The translations under genes were made by a program, and so were the position numbers. DNA of 64,000 bases from NCBI GenBank assembly GCA_021432635.1, contig MU270049.1, positions 560,347-624,346 of the forward strand, given 5' to 3'. Shown piece after piece: positions 30,801-40,470 of this stretch; position 1 is the stretch's first letter; each line of letters starts with the position of its first letter. The notes beneath the pieces were generated by a model, which had not been told where the DNA came from, did no database searches, and worked only from the letters and a program-made list of their open reading frames with translations. Origin of the DNA: Thozetella sp. PMI_491. Its lineage: Eukaryota > Ascomycota > Sordariomycetes > Chaetosphaeriales > Chaetosphaeriaceae.

Positions 30801-32965
30801 ACCATCTGAAGTGCCCGCCCTGCTCTCATGATAGGGGACAGAGTTCGTCGATTCGGATTCTCAGGTGGAGCTAGGCTTGCACGCTGGGACGGTAGCGCGT
30901 TGAAGGACACCCGGGAGGAAGCTGACGCGGCGAGATCGACAGGCGTTTCGAGTGAGAGGTTTCTAGAGTGGCTCCTATGCCGGACTACAGAGCCCGAGAG
31001 ATTCTGCTCGGCAGGGCCTAGGGCGACTGGAGGGGAAGACCTCAGAGACTCGAGTGGAACCGACCTCGCCGGGGATGCTACCTCCTCTAGCTCACGCTCT
31101 AGGTCGAGCTCGCTCTTCTTCTCCTCGTCCCCGTGCTCGGAAGCATCCGGAGACGGCGTCTCATCAGGTGTCAACAGCCTATTCGAGTCGGACTGGGGGT
31201 GGGAGGGTAGATTCACTGTTGAGTTGGACCGCTCAACCGAGGGCGCGACAATCAAGTCTAGTTCTTCCTCCTCTTCCGTCTCTTCTAGCTCAATATATGT
31301 TTGGCGCGGCGGTTTCGGCGTGGCGGCGTCGAGCACGGCTTCGGGGATCTCGGAGAAAGAATCTTCGTAGAACATGCTGGTGTCTCCGGCTTCTTCTGGC
31401 GCTGCAGTGGGCAGCTTGGGGGGGGACCGGACCGGAGAACTCGCCTTCTCGGCACTCTGCATCGACTTTATTGCGAGCTGGCGTCCCAAGGGGGTCTGTG
31501 ATTTCGCCCGGCGAGGGCTGCGTCGCACGCCCGGAGACTTGGGCTGCGAAAACATGGACGTCTCGGCCGGGCGTAGGAAGCTGGTCTCGCTGGGCTCGTT
31601 CGCTCCGCCGGAGGGTGCATCGCTCTGTGTAGAGGTGGGAGGCAGATCAGCTGACCCTTCGCCTTGGCCCTGACTCCGTCTTAATGATTCCAACGTCTGG
31701 CTAATGATCAAGCTCGTCGCCTCTCCCATTTCTTGCGGCTCGGGGGCCATCATGCTAGAATTTGGCTGCATAGAGGGTAGAGACCCCACCGATATCATGG
31801 TGAACTCCTCACCGGCCATGACGGTATCGTGCTCGCTCGGTGCCGGAGGTTCGCTGGCATGTGACTCTGGACTCCGCGGGTCTGCATCGGCCAGCTCCAT
31901 GAACAGATCGCCGGGAGCATCGTCGATCTCAGACTCCGGCATTTGAGAGGTAACGAGCTCTGGCGCAGGCTGGACCCCGGGCAGAGTCGGATTTGATATA
32001 TGTGATATGTCTCCTTGCTCAGGCCCAGACCAGCGACGAGCTACGACAGGTGTTGCTGCGTCAGAGATATTCGCCATCCAAATATCCTCTCCGCCCTCCT
32101 CGGCGCCAGAATCGGATGGCGCCGGCGGAAGACTCCCAGCAGTCGAATAGTTGTCATAATCAGCCCCGCCGAAGGAAGCATAGTCTTGATCATCTACGGG
32201 GGCTAGGGAAGCCGCATCATCGGTTGCTGCGACAGAGGCGTTGTCCTCAACTCCACCATCGGCGCCGCTCTCGGCATCGGTTATGGCCTGGAACTCATCG
32301 GGGAGGATGGCCTTCCGCGGCCTGCCCCTTCGCTTAGGTGGCGCATCGGGTTTGGCGGGCGTAGGTGCCTTGCGCTTCGCAGGCGATCGTCTCCGGGTTG
32401 CTCTGGGGGTCTCCTGGGTCTCAGCAGCGCTGAGCTCCGAGCCCAAGTCGTCCTGGGCCTTTGGCTTCCTCGATCTAGTCGACTTCTCGCCAGGGGTGCC
32501 CGGACGCTTGCGCGTTGTACTCGCCACTGGTGTGCCTGTCTTTGACGGCCGACCTCGCCTCCTTGGGGTAGCCGATTGGCTCATGGCGTCACCCTCGTCG
32601 TCCGTCAAGCCTCGGAGCGGCACCGACATTGTTGTGGCTTTCTCCTTGCGGCGGATGACGCGCCTTGGGGTCGGGGTGACTTCATCTTGGAATAGGCGGC
32701 GGCTGACGCTTGAGGCACCCCGCTGCAGGCTGCTATCTCCTGCCTCGACCGTGACGCGGATCTTCTGGGGAGACCGCTCGTCGCCGACGTCGAGCTCGAA
32801 AGTGCGCTTGCGCGGGGAGGCTGTCGAGCTGGCAAGGGAGTAAAAGTGTTGTGGGATGTGAGTTCGAGTGATGCTTCGGGTCATGGGACGCGCCGAAGAG
32901 GGGATGAGGGAACCCTCGATCTCCTGGATGGGATCGGGGGACGACAGTAGGTCGATGTTCGACAT
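27893..32965 (-). CDS. Very large AT-hook protein with GLF/FG-like motif field, function unknown
   Basis: One exon of 1690 residues from the ATG at 32965; a GTG-initiated extension of eight codons is not needed. Two AT-hooks (RRRGRPSK and KRRGRPRK) lie near residues 145 and 222, so DNA binding is likely. The rest is Ser/Pro/acidic and disordered, with many SP/TP sites. From about residue 1100 to 1415 the sequence holds a spaced series of short motifs: PFGLF, PSGLF, NPFGF, EPFGV, ESFGLL, DGLFSQ, QTFGLF, ASLFQ, NSLFQ, SSLFAK. The C-terminal 120 residues look folded and well conserved, with WTKAHWVRLDALLQERR and LEQWHLDVVDAFRAEVGSW. I recognise it as a conserved filamentous-fungal nuclear type but cannot name a function. 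Chromatin or nuclear-envelope roles are speculation. Confidence 0.9.
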   Translation of the reverse strand: MSNIDLLSSPDPIQEIEGSLIPSSARPMTRSITRTHIPQHFYSLASSTASPRKRTFELDVGDERSPQKIRVTVEAGDSSLQRGASSVSRRLFQDEVTPTPRRVIRRKEKATTMSVPLRGLTDDEGDAMSQSATPRRRGRPSKTGTPVASTTRKRPGTPGEKSTRSRKPKAQDDLGSELSAAETQETPRATRRRSPAKRKAPTPAKPDAPPKRRGRPRKAILPDEFQAITDAESGADGGVEDNASVAATDDAASLAPVDDQDYASFGGADYDNYSTAGSLPPAPSDSGAEEGGEDIWMANISDAATPVVARRWSGPEQGDISHISNPTLPGVQPAPELVTSQMPESEIDDAPGDLFMELADADPRSPESHASEPPAPSEHDTVMAGEEFTMISVGSLPSMQPNSSMMAPEPQEMGEATSLIISQTLESLRRSQGQGEGSADLPPTSTQSDAPSGGANEPSETSFLRPAETSMFSQPKSPGVRRSPRRAKSQTPLGRQLAIKSMQSAEKASSPVRSPPKLPTAAPEEAGDTSMFYEDSFSEIPEAVLDAATPKPPRQTYIELEETEEEEELDLIVAPSVERSNSTVNLPSHPQSDSNRLLTPDETPSPDASEHGDEEKKSELDLERELEEVASPARSVPLESLRSSPPVALGPAEQNLSGSVVRHRSHSRNLSLETPVDLAASASSRVSFNALPSQRASLAPPENPNRRTLSPIMRAGRALQMVTSDPPSPPRQGSVLRSPFRGSVRSTESPVLSARRVTKSPTPPAAPSPALASAQPLSSPSIAQQPAQQPESSWARAFAPLSQIKNLVVQGAQAFSSPKAAPAPAPTPAPAPVPVPSSVPTFAAHLADEDPFAPNPDDASRAESLRNSIFGSSRRKSLEAHEPSPSVISSAKAEVASVAGEDDMSWMADDSTPAPRIEMFGQPGSARSSVFATGGSPSGHDDDVDMGADIHEELQSESEVEPEQGEMDAPEESQDELDEEPDQLQDGDENDEELVEMEEEDDDIWAFEAARPTPRSVRTLKVAPPVSAFDKSTRGPPTVARQRHGAGASTEAEEFSMLSQLSRNETAMEREASRLASAKKADLSAFFSSPAPLPDVQPFGLFNALDAKKGENDKPARKIAQPSGLFRGLAGRSAEKRAQVPPASNPFGFSTISGPGSRGPGASPVPRISQTSTLLSAEPSRPAPRSRRAEPFGVSKRTRTAEVTPAPEAQDSNPPESFGLLGQALGPRSRSGEPAGPSQASRTSELFKASQTAKEGDGLFSQAPAAPQTFGLFMRAEPKAAETDSLPAQRRRPFQPLGRTKPAPFASQPPASLFQEQRAQTEEIRHVPQKDFQIENRRSVELFSPTKQPVRETRQNQPPRSVEHSSAPTTPEQVRFDHVPQKQNFTPRQRQFTSNSLFQPVQASGESSLFAKPAPVVRQSVEQEDDSMVMDPDESSFITPELKPLPDRAASPSKSCIRSPLKGKTPGRVVEFTSSTLSPLQQAQVRAERRASASPEKQQPVLSTVAFAQAPSVRRTSVASSTSEEDKENQTSGSELSSDRETEITQPTKVQLSTTLTSKLSAFGASFSTQPPNVPLSETTWTKAHWVRLDALLQERRTAGGMPFQVKNSALAKPPARRPSRKLLGKQVSAHGETIVLEQWHLDVVDAFRAEVGSWEEDALVKRLFALLVGEERRKKGLVPKVKNGKRVFF

Positions 32966-33809
32966 TTTGGCGCTCTGTGCGGATTGCACGCGCGACTGCG
33001 TAGAATGTAGCGCTGCTAAATAAATGAAAGGCGGCCTGAGATGTTTGGAGGCACAGGCCTAGAACTAGTCGCTTATGCGACAAGGACTCGATGCGCTGGG
33101 ATGCAGTCGCGATGGTTCATGCAATAATGCTCAGTGGTTTTTTTTCTGGGATGGGCGTGTTTTGATCCAGTCCCTCTGTTTACTTTCGCTCAAGAACGGG
33201 AAAGTGCGCCCGGATAATCTCCGGAATTTCCCACAGCCGGCCCAATCCCTGTGTTGCGTCTCCCCACAGACCCCACCCGTCTGCCAGGAACCATCCGGAG
33301 GTGGGATGCCGCTTGGCCTCGACAACGGGCCCTTGCCTTCGATCCTGCACAGACCTTCTCCCGCCTTTTTAGTACCGGTGGCTGCTGCTAAAGCAGTATT
33401 GTCGTCACTCAGACTGTTAAAGTTTTCTTTCTCTCGAGGTGGCCACTAGGGTGCATCAAATAAAAAGACAAAGCAAGCAATCCACTGTGCAATGAGTCTA
33501 AGATAACACTAGAGCGAGTGTCCTGGTTGCAGAGGTCGTCGTGTGAATGTGCCTTAGCTTCGCACGTGCTACATTCATGATATTCCGGCTATGTGATCAG
33601 CGGAGGGGCCACGTCTAACAAATGCCGATTTGTGCAATCCAAGTAGACGCATCTTGTGTCCTAGACTCGTTCGCTGCTTCTCCATCTGTAGAGATCGGCA
33701 GCAGTGATGGGTATTACATTAAAATACAAGGACCCGGCACGCCCACCCACATGCCTTCCTGTCCCAACGCCGTTCCATGTTGTGTATATCCGACTGGTGC
33801 CATTCCGAT
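32966..33809. other. Intergenic region
   Basis: Between two minus-strand genes. It contains the AT-hook gene promoter. I see no gene. Confidence 0.4.
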
Positions 33810-35525
33810 TCAAGCGCGATGAGTTTTGTATCCCTCAATCTCCAGGGTCTTGCCGATGGTGTGGATATACATGGATCCCTTGAACGTCAATCCCCGGTTG
33901 TCCTCGAATTCAAGGCAGCCGAGATCCATAGGCAACTCATCCTGAGCCAGCGCGCTGTCGAGATCCAGGTTACAGATGGTATATCGTAGTCCGCTCGACA
34001 TGCTCAGCTTGGCATGCTTCGAGGAAGGGGCTGCCAGGTGTTCACGGGTAGAAGCTTTCCTCTTCCTGCTTGACCTTGGTGTATAGACTTCCTCTTCGTC
34101 TCCATCGCTTGACGTGCTCGTGCTCGGAGCCCTGTCGGTTCGAGGGGTGGCGTGGAGCACATAGGAGCCAATAAACGGGCCGAGGTGGTAGATGAGGTGC
34201 GACTGGCCGGCAGCTTTGCTGGCCGAGATGGTCAGCCGGAGCGCATCGCAGGTGGCCATACCCCGAGCTGCCATCCACTTGGCTGCCTCATCGCATTGAA
34301 CGACGTACTGGCCAGCAAGGTTAACGGTGGCGGAGAAGCCGGACAGCGATCGCCTCGTCCCCGGTGTCTGCTGAACGCACTCCCGATGAAGCGGCATCAG
34401 CTCCTCCAGAGCTGAGCGGGGCTGGCCCGACTGCTGGTGCTGATGTGTATCCTTCTGACAGAGAGCGTTCGCGAATTCCCTAACAGCATCCTTGCCCCAT
34501 CCAATGCACACCGAGTTGGCGCCGTCATCCGCAGCAAATGTGGTTTCCAAACCCTCGATGTCTAGTTCGACGATCTGTTCATCGAGCGCGAGGATGTCAC
34601 TGAAGCCGCGGAGCACAAGGGGATCTGGTGTTTTGTGAGGATCGATCTCGCCGTCGGTGAAGAAGTAGTGTTCCAGGAAGCGGGTAATGCTAGCAGATGC
34701 TTGCTCGCCAGCAGTATCAGCCTCGGCCCATGCCTCGCAATCCTCCGCGAGCGTTTCTGCGTCCCAGGTAATGGACTTCGAGGAGTCTAGCTCCGCGTCT
34801 GAAGATGTCTCTGAGCATGACTCTGATTGCGCGGAAGCATCCACGGCATCCTCTTCAGATCCAATGGTCGAAGCGACTTCTGAACCACTCAATTCCTCCC
34901 CTGACTCCTCGTTTGACTCTTCAGCTTCTTCAAGCTCTTCCTCCTCTTCCAATTCGACGCTACTCTCGTAGCCATCGAGGGAGATGATCTCATATTTGAC
35001 ACGGATGCTCTCTGGTGTCAATGGCATGGCTGGAGTGGGCGGCTTGGTTTTGAGAGCATCTCGCTGTGCCTTCCACTCCTCGTAAACGGGCTTGTAGAGA
35101 ACTCGCATTGACCTGTCGATCTTGGCAAGTGGGCTCGCCATCTCTGCACCCTAGAATGCTGTCAGAGAGGCGGCACAGAGCAGTGGGGGAAGGGGGGAGG
35201 GGGGAGGATAAGAGCGTACCACGCCGACGTCCAATGCATCCTTGAGCATCTGGCAGGCCGTCTCGGCTGTCATCCAAGGGGGGCATTCAACGCCACGGTA
35301 TCGGAGCTGGGCGGCGAAGAAGGGCTTGCCCCGGCTGAACCAGGAACCAGGACCGTCAAGTTCCGCCTGGTCAGATGTCCCCCAGCCTCGAGGGTTTGGG
35401 TGGTACATCCCCCACAGGTCGTCATTATCGATGAAAGGAAAGCCCTCGATCTGCCAGTCTTCTCCGCAGAGGGAGAAGCCGTCCAGCCGGAGGACCGGGG
35501 GGGAATGGCTAAAGTCGAAGGTCAT
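33810..35525 (-). CDS. Conserved acidic protein of unknown function
   Basis: Two exons (35525-35220 and 35150-33810) joined phase 0 give 548 residues. The first exon encodes a compact, Trp/Asp-rich block: RLDGFSLCGEDWQIEGFPF, NDDLWGMYHPNPRGWGT, FAAQLRYRGVECPPWMT. This looks like a folded domain I do not recognise. A Glu/Ser tract (VELEEEEELEEAEESNEES and more) fills about residues 160-250. The C-terminal third is beta-rich with SGLRYTICNLDLDSALAQDE and GLTFKGSMYIHTIGKTLEI, preceded by a basic patch (SSRKRKAST) that could be a nuclear signal. The acidic tract suggests a chromatin or RNA-linked role but that is inference. The 35220 donor and 35151 acceptor are good matches. Confidence 0.75.
35181..35208 (+). 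other. G-rich run on the template strand of an intron
   Basis: Runs GGGGG, GGGGGG and GGGGGG are separated by one or two bases inside the 69-base intron of the acidic-protein gene. On the sense strand it is a long pyrimidine tract, which is common near splice acceptors. Confidence 0.5.
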
Positions 35526-37466
35526 GATGTCGGTGGAGACGCACTCAAGAGAGTTAAGGAGTAGGTATCGGTTCGAAGTGAGCAGTGGCAAAAGGAATTG
35601 GATTCCTGTGCCTCGTGCAGAGAAGGGGGGAATTTATGAATGGAGCTCGAAGCTCGGGCCCAGGTCTGCGCGACGCGGTTGACGCGTCTCCACTGTATGC
35701 AACCCATTAAACCCCCTGTCTCGCCTAGTCTCGCCTGAGGACCTCAGCCCAGGACGCTGGGGCTGGGCCATTCAGGTGGCTGATAAGACGAGATTGGGTC
35801 TCGAGAAACAGGAGGGCTGTGACGATCGATCCGGAACAGGAAGTGTTTGGTCCATTGAGCCGAAAGGGCTCGCCCATGGAACTGGATACGTGGCAGCGAT
35901 GCGGTCTCACCTCATCGGAAGCTGCTGCTCCAAGACAAGCTGCCCTTCGGGGCAAAAGTGCACGTGGCGCGAACGTACGGAGTAGATAACTACCTCCACT
36001 ACCCAATTGGCCCTTCCGCATTCGCGAGCCGGTCTCGACAACGACGAGCTTCCCAATGTTAGAAGTTGGCCGTCGTATCTAGGTGTTGGTGAGCTCGGTC
36101 CGAGTCGGAACAGCCGGCCCCGGCGCTCTACGGTATTGCATATTTAGGATGTTGCGCTGAATGCAAACTTTTTGCCGGTGGCACGGCCATCACGGAGTAA
36201 GCCTCATCCCCTGTGGGAGCACAGAAAAAAAAGTCGTGTCTGTGGAACTGGAATTCTGACGGAAGCGCTTTGTCGTCTTCGTTTCTTTTGGTCATGGTCC
36301 ACCCCTCTCCCAAGACAAAACGCTTTGGAATATCCCTAGACAAGACATTTCCCCCCAAGCCGTCATTGGCTTACCTTAGATGGCGTGCGGTGTCCTCCTA
36401 ATATTAGCTCAGTTGTTTTGCAGACTCGATTCCTGTCTGTTTACACCCCCTGAGGCGACGGGGCAATTCGGAGATATCCCGGAGGCAAGCAGCCGCTGGA
36501 GCGCTAGCACAGAGAAGAGAGAGGGTCAACTTTGTTCCCACAGTTTGGGTCGGCCGGCTTAGTCACATTTGCTGAGGCGAGCAAGCACCGATGAAAGCCG
36601 GCTTGTGAGACATGGTTCTCAGACCTAAGCCGAGTAATCAAAATTGTCTTTTTGGGCGTCGCTCTCTACAATTCCCCTCTGTCCAGTCAGGATTCCGAGT
36701 GATGGGTAATAGCCAATGCCTGGTCCAGGCAAGGTCAACTGGTTTTACGAGCAAGGCGATCTTGACATATGTACAAGCAGAATGTGGAGGGTGCACATTC
36801 GACCTGGGTGAGCACGCCGAAGGTTGGATCATCGGCACCGCCAAGCACGAGTCCCTTGAGAATTACTCAGCCAGATCTCTAGGTTTCTGACGGGCCGGCT
36901 ACGGGAGATATTGCGGGGGTGGATCCTGGCCCCATCTAATACCCAGCGCGCCCTATGCCCATGACGTGCTTGAGGACTATCCAATCGCCTCCAGGGAACA
37001 TTCTCTAATTGTATCACGAAACGCCTGATTCTACGAGATGCTTTGAAATAGACCGATTTCAAACTTCATTACCCTGCAGGCTTGAAAGTTTAAGCTATAT
37101 ATACCTACTTCTTCTCCTTTGAAGTCAAAGAAGCTCACCATCAAATCAGCGCATCCCTTCCTCACAGTCTACCCAACTCCCGAACCCATACTCTCTTACA
37201 TACTTGTTCCAACTACCGTACTATCCAAGCTCCGGCTTATAGCAATCCGGGTTCCCCACGCTCTAGTATAAAACTTGAAAGAAGCTCCCTTGCCCCCGAA
37301 GCTTCCATAGCTTGGTTTTTTTTATTCTTTCCTAAGGCAGCACAACTCCGCCACGGCAGCACCGAGAGCATCCCGACTTCTCCAGAGCCTCTACTCCAAC
37401 GTGACTCCTTTCTTGTCCAAGGCATCTGCCAAACCATTGAACCGAGTTCCATATAAGGCATCGCCA
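35526..37466. other. Long divergent intergenic region
   Basis: Nearly 2 kb separates the acidic-protein gene from the AsaB-like gene. Frames are small and none is convincing. A TATATATA box lies at 37096-37103, and pyrimidine-rich sequence follows (37130-37400). Confidence 0.4.
37096..37103 (+). promoter_or_regulatory. TATA-like box upstream of the AsaB-like gene
   Basis: TATATATA lies about 370 bases upstream of the ATG at 37467. A CT-rich leader between them fits a fungal promoter. No transcript start is visible. Confidence 0.35.
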
Positions 37467-38318
37467 ATGGCCATCGGACACGCCATTCCCCGCGGTACCG
37501 TCACCGCCCAGCTTAACTTCTACCAGCACCCGGCCGACGGATCCGCGCCTTTCAACCACGTCGACACCCCCCCTGCCGGCCTCCCGCAGAGGAACTACTC
37601 AGACGTTGCAGAGCCTACAGTCATTGAGGATGCTCGCGGCCGGGAGGGAGACTTCACCTTGGATCGCGATGCTTTCGTCTTCGTCCGCAACGTAGCGCCG
37701 TCGGCCGAGCGCGACTTCGCCGATGACGACAGCATCAAGGCAAACTACTATCCGGAGGTAGAGCAGCTCCTTTTGGACCAGATCCCGGGCAGCAACCGTG
37801 TCTTTCTCTTCGACCACACCATCCGCCGCGCCCAGCCCAACGCGCACCGCGGCCCAGTAAACCGTGTGCACATTGACCAGACCGCGGAATCGGCGATTAT
37901 GCGCGTGAGGCGTCACATGGGCGAGGATGCCGAGAAGCTCCTGCAGGGGCGCTACCGCATCGTCAATGTCTGGCGGCCGCTCAACAAGGGCCCGGTCGAG
38001 TCGTTCCCGCTCGCATTCGCGAGCAGCAAGACCCTGCTGGACGAGGACGTGATTCCCGTGCAGCACCGCTACGCAAACGGCTACAACGGGTACACCGCCG
38101 CGATCAAGAAGGGTGATGCCCAGAAGTGGTACTATCTCAGCGGGATGACGGGTGACGAGCGCATCCTGATTGAGTGCTTCGATAGCGAGGCCTTGAAGGA
38201 GGGCAGCGGTGTCGAGGGCGGCCGTGTCGCGCATACCGCCTTCGAGCACCCTGGCACCCGCGAGGGCGCCGAAGGGCGTGAGAGCATCGAAGTGCGGGCT
38301 CTCGTGTTCGGGCCGTGA
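37467..38318 (+). CDS. AsaB/CmcJ/NvfI-type oxidoreductase
   Basis: A single exon of 283 residues. The family includes fungal AsaB, cephamycin CmcJ, gibberellin GA4 desaturase-like proteins and the Fe/2-oxoglutarate enzyme NvfI. The conserved order is present: GTVTAQLNFYQHPADGS at the N-terminus, NRVFLFDHTIRRA, RGPVNRVHIDQTAESA, YRIVNVWRPLNKGP, then WYYLSGMTGDERILIECFDS. His135 and Asp137 form an H-x-D pair; His256 or His261 near the C-terminus (VAHTAFEHPG) could complete an iron-binding triad. The frame continues upstream from a GTG codon, but the family normally starts near the PRGTV block, so the ATG at 37467 is preferred. No signal peptide. Substrate unknown; many relatives sit in metabolite clusters, this one does not. 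Confidence 0.88.
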   Translation: MAIGHAIPRGTVTAQLNFYQHPADGSAPFNHVDTPPAGLPQRNYSDVAEPTVIEDARGREGDFTLDRDAFVFVRNVAPSAERDFADDDSIKANYYPEVEQLLLDQIPGSNRVFLFDHTIRRAQPNAHRGPVNRVHIDQTAESAIMRVRRHMGEDAEKLLQGRYRIVNVWRPLNKGPVESFPLAFASSKTLLDEDVIPVQHRYANGYNGYTAAIKKGDAQKWYYLSGMTGDERILIECFDSEALKEGSGVEGGRVAHTAFEHPGTREGAEGRESIEVRALVFGP

Positions 38319-38703
38319 AAGGCTAGAGAATATTGTGCCGATAGGATTGTACAGATGAGTACGGAATAGGTTCAGCGAGGTCGAACATCATATGGTTGGG
38401 AACAGTCTGGGATATTACAGCGTGCTGAATGATAATAAGGAGCATATCGGTGGCGTCTAGGGTCAGTTACTAGGATTACGCAGTCATAGACATCAGTTTG
38501 ATAATATGGGTATAGAAATTTCGTGACAGTCCTGTGATCTACCAACACACATGAAAGGAAAGGGATATGCCCCCCGTTGATGCCGCCCATTGATACACGA
38601 AAGAATCTACTTGGACAAGATTAGGCCTGGCGGCCGTGGAAACCAAACTCCTTCCCATGCTGGCCGCTTGTCGTTACCCTGGCCCCCTGCTCCCTCCTCC
38701 CTG
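38319..38703. other. Convergent intergenic region
   Basis: Between the AsaB-like gene and the possible chromatin-protein gene. AT-rich, with no other signal. Confidence 0.4.
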
Positions 38704-40470
38704 CTAGCCTCTGACCCGGCCTTTTCTGCTACTGCTGCGGCTCATGGCCGTGCCGCCGGCGCTGCTCTGTCTGCTCATCGGAACGCCACCGAGGGCCGGC
38801 GCACTAGTCGGGCCGGCGCCCTTGGCTGGCGAGATCTGGGCTGGTGTACCGGAGCGGCCTAGCTTGGACGGTGTGCCTGTCCCGACAGGGTCGGCATCCT
38901 CCCGGTGCCCCCGCGGTGGAAGGTCGAGGCGGCGGCGCAGATCGCTCTCTGGTGGCCGGTCGCCTTGTAGATAAGCGACGAACCGATGCTCGCGCGCCGG
39001 CTTCGACACCGCCTCCAAGATAGTGCGGCTGCCGTGCTCGGAATCAAAGTTGGAGCCTTTGCCGTGCGCGTAGTCATGCTGGGTCAAACCCTTCATGATG
39101 AGCAGGTCGGCGCCGGCATCGTCCATTGAGAGGGACGTTGGAGTATTGAAGTCATGCTTCGCATGGTTCTTGATGTAGGTCGAGGGGAAGGTAGGGGGAA
39201 GCTTGGGGTCTATCGCCGCGATCATCTTCTTATAGTTGTCCGGCAGGAAGTCCGCCAGCGCTTCTAGGCCCATAATGTTCTCAGGCAGGTTCTGGCCACC
39301 GCGCGTGCTGCGGGTCGCATGCGACATGTTACGCTCCATCTGCGGGGCTGTATGCTCCGACTGGTCGTCTCTCTCCTCCCCAGAGTCGCTCTCTTCCGGA
39401 GAGGAAACGGGCTGCCCGTTCTCGTCATAGCGGGGCTTGTGGGTCTGAAGGTATTTATGCGCCTGCAGGGCGGCCGTGTTGTAGGTCATGGAGAGCTCCT
39501 TGTCGGTGAAGAGCTTGTCGATGCTGTAGACCGATGCCGTCTGGCTTCGGTTCACCAGGCGATCTCCCTGCCAGATGGCGGTGGTGTTCGAGCCGTCTAG
39601 AGCGCGTCGCTGCGGACCGGGGGACCCGTCGTCGTCGCCGGCGCCGATCCGCTTGCGCTTCTTGTTATCGACGCCGGATATGTCATCGGCGTCTCGTCTC
39701 TGCCGCGTCGACCGTTTGTTATGCGTCCCACCGGGGCTCGCGGGGTTGGTGAGGGTGAATTGATTTGGGTGGAACAAGAGCGCCGAGGACTCGGGGTTCA
39801 TCTCCAAGCCTTCTCTCTCCTTGAGCAGTTTGTGCTTCTTCGAGATGATGTTGTTAATGATACGGTCGCGGGTAGTGTCGCGCAGCATCTTGTGCTCCCG
39901 GTTCGCCGTCTCGATCTCGAAGCCGTGGGTTGCAAGGTATTCTGAGTGCTTCTTCTCGAAATCGAGCTATTACCAAGTTAGCTGCAATTCAGCAAAAGCA
40001 GACAGAGAGGGAGAGAGAAGAAGAGGGGGGTTACGTACCTTGGCCTTGGAGATGGAATAGTCTTTTTCCTCGAGGAGGTCCTGCACCAAGAGCGCAAAAT
40101 CCTCGAACTTGGGCCCGCACATTTCTAGCAGGGTCTGGGGTGTACGGTTCACCGGGTGGTTGTGGGCGCTGTTCTGAATACGCATCTTGAGCTGCTCCTC
40201 TTCCAGGGCATCGAGCGGCCGTTCAGAGCGCACGTCAAGCCCTTGGACAAGACTGGAGTCGACCTGGATGCGCTGGAGGAGTTCGCGAAACCGAGGATCT
40301 GGGTTGCGAGTGGCCTCCTCAGACAGCGAGTTGAGCCTGTCAGTGATCATCTGGTCTCTTTTGAGCTTCTTGGAGGGCGGTTTGTTCCCGGGAGGCGGGG
40401 ATCCATTGGCTCGACGGTCGTTCTTGGGCAGGACAGAACCCTCGGCGATCGAGGCCTCGTGGGTTGCCAT
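38704..40470 (-). CDS. Conserved nuclear protein, possible Sds3-type deacetylase-complex subunit
   Basis: Two exons (40470-40039 and 39966-38704) give 564 residues. The N-terminal half is helical: MITDRLNSLSEEATRNPDPR, QTLLEMCGPKFEDFALLVQD, LLEEKDYSISKAKLDFEKKH (spliced) and REHKMLRDTTRDRIINNIIS. This charged coiled-coil layout and the LHPNQ/LTNPASPGGTH segment match fungal proteins that I remember being labelled deacetylase-complex Sds3-like; I could not check this. A basic stretch near residue 230 (NKKRKRIGAG) can act as a nuclear signal. The downstream block LFTDKELSMTYNTAALQAHK and GLEALADFLPDNYKKMIAAI is also well conserved-looking. The C-terminus is disordered, ending SRSSSRKGRVRG. Gene model firm, function tentative. 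Confidence 0.72.

Noticed and set aside
30828-31370. 180-codon Ser-rich frame antisense to the AT-hook gene
   Set aside because: Low-complexity mirror of a Glu/Ser/Pro-rich coding sequence.
27893-32989. Eight-codon extension of the AT-hook protein
   Set aside because: It begins with GTG; the first ATG is at 32965.
37401-37466. Upstream start for the AsaB-like enzyme
   Set aside because: The extra 22 codons begin with GTG, not ATG, and relatives start close to the PRGTV block.
4451-38318. A secondary-metabolite cluster made of alcohol dehydrogenase, Zn2Cys6 factor, MpaB-like and AsaB-like genes
   Set aside because: These genes are spread over more than 30 kb, separated by housekeeping genes, and no PKS, NRPS, terpene synthase or dedicated transporter is present.
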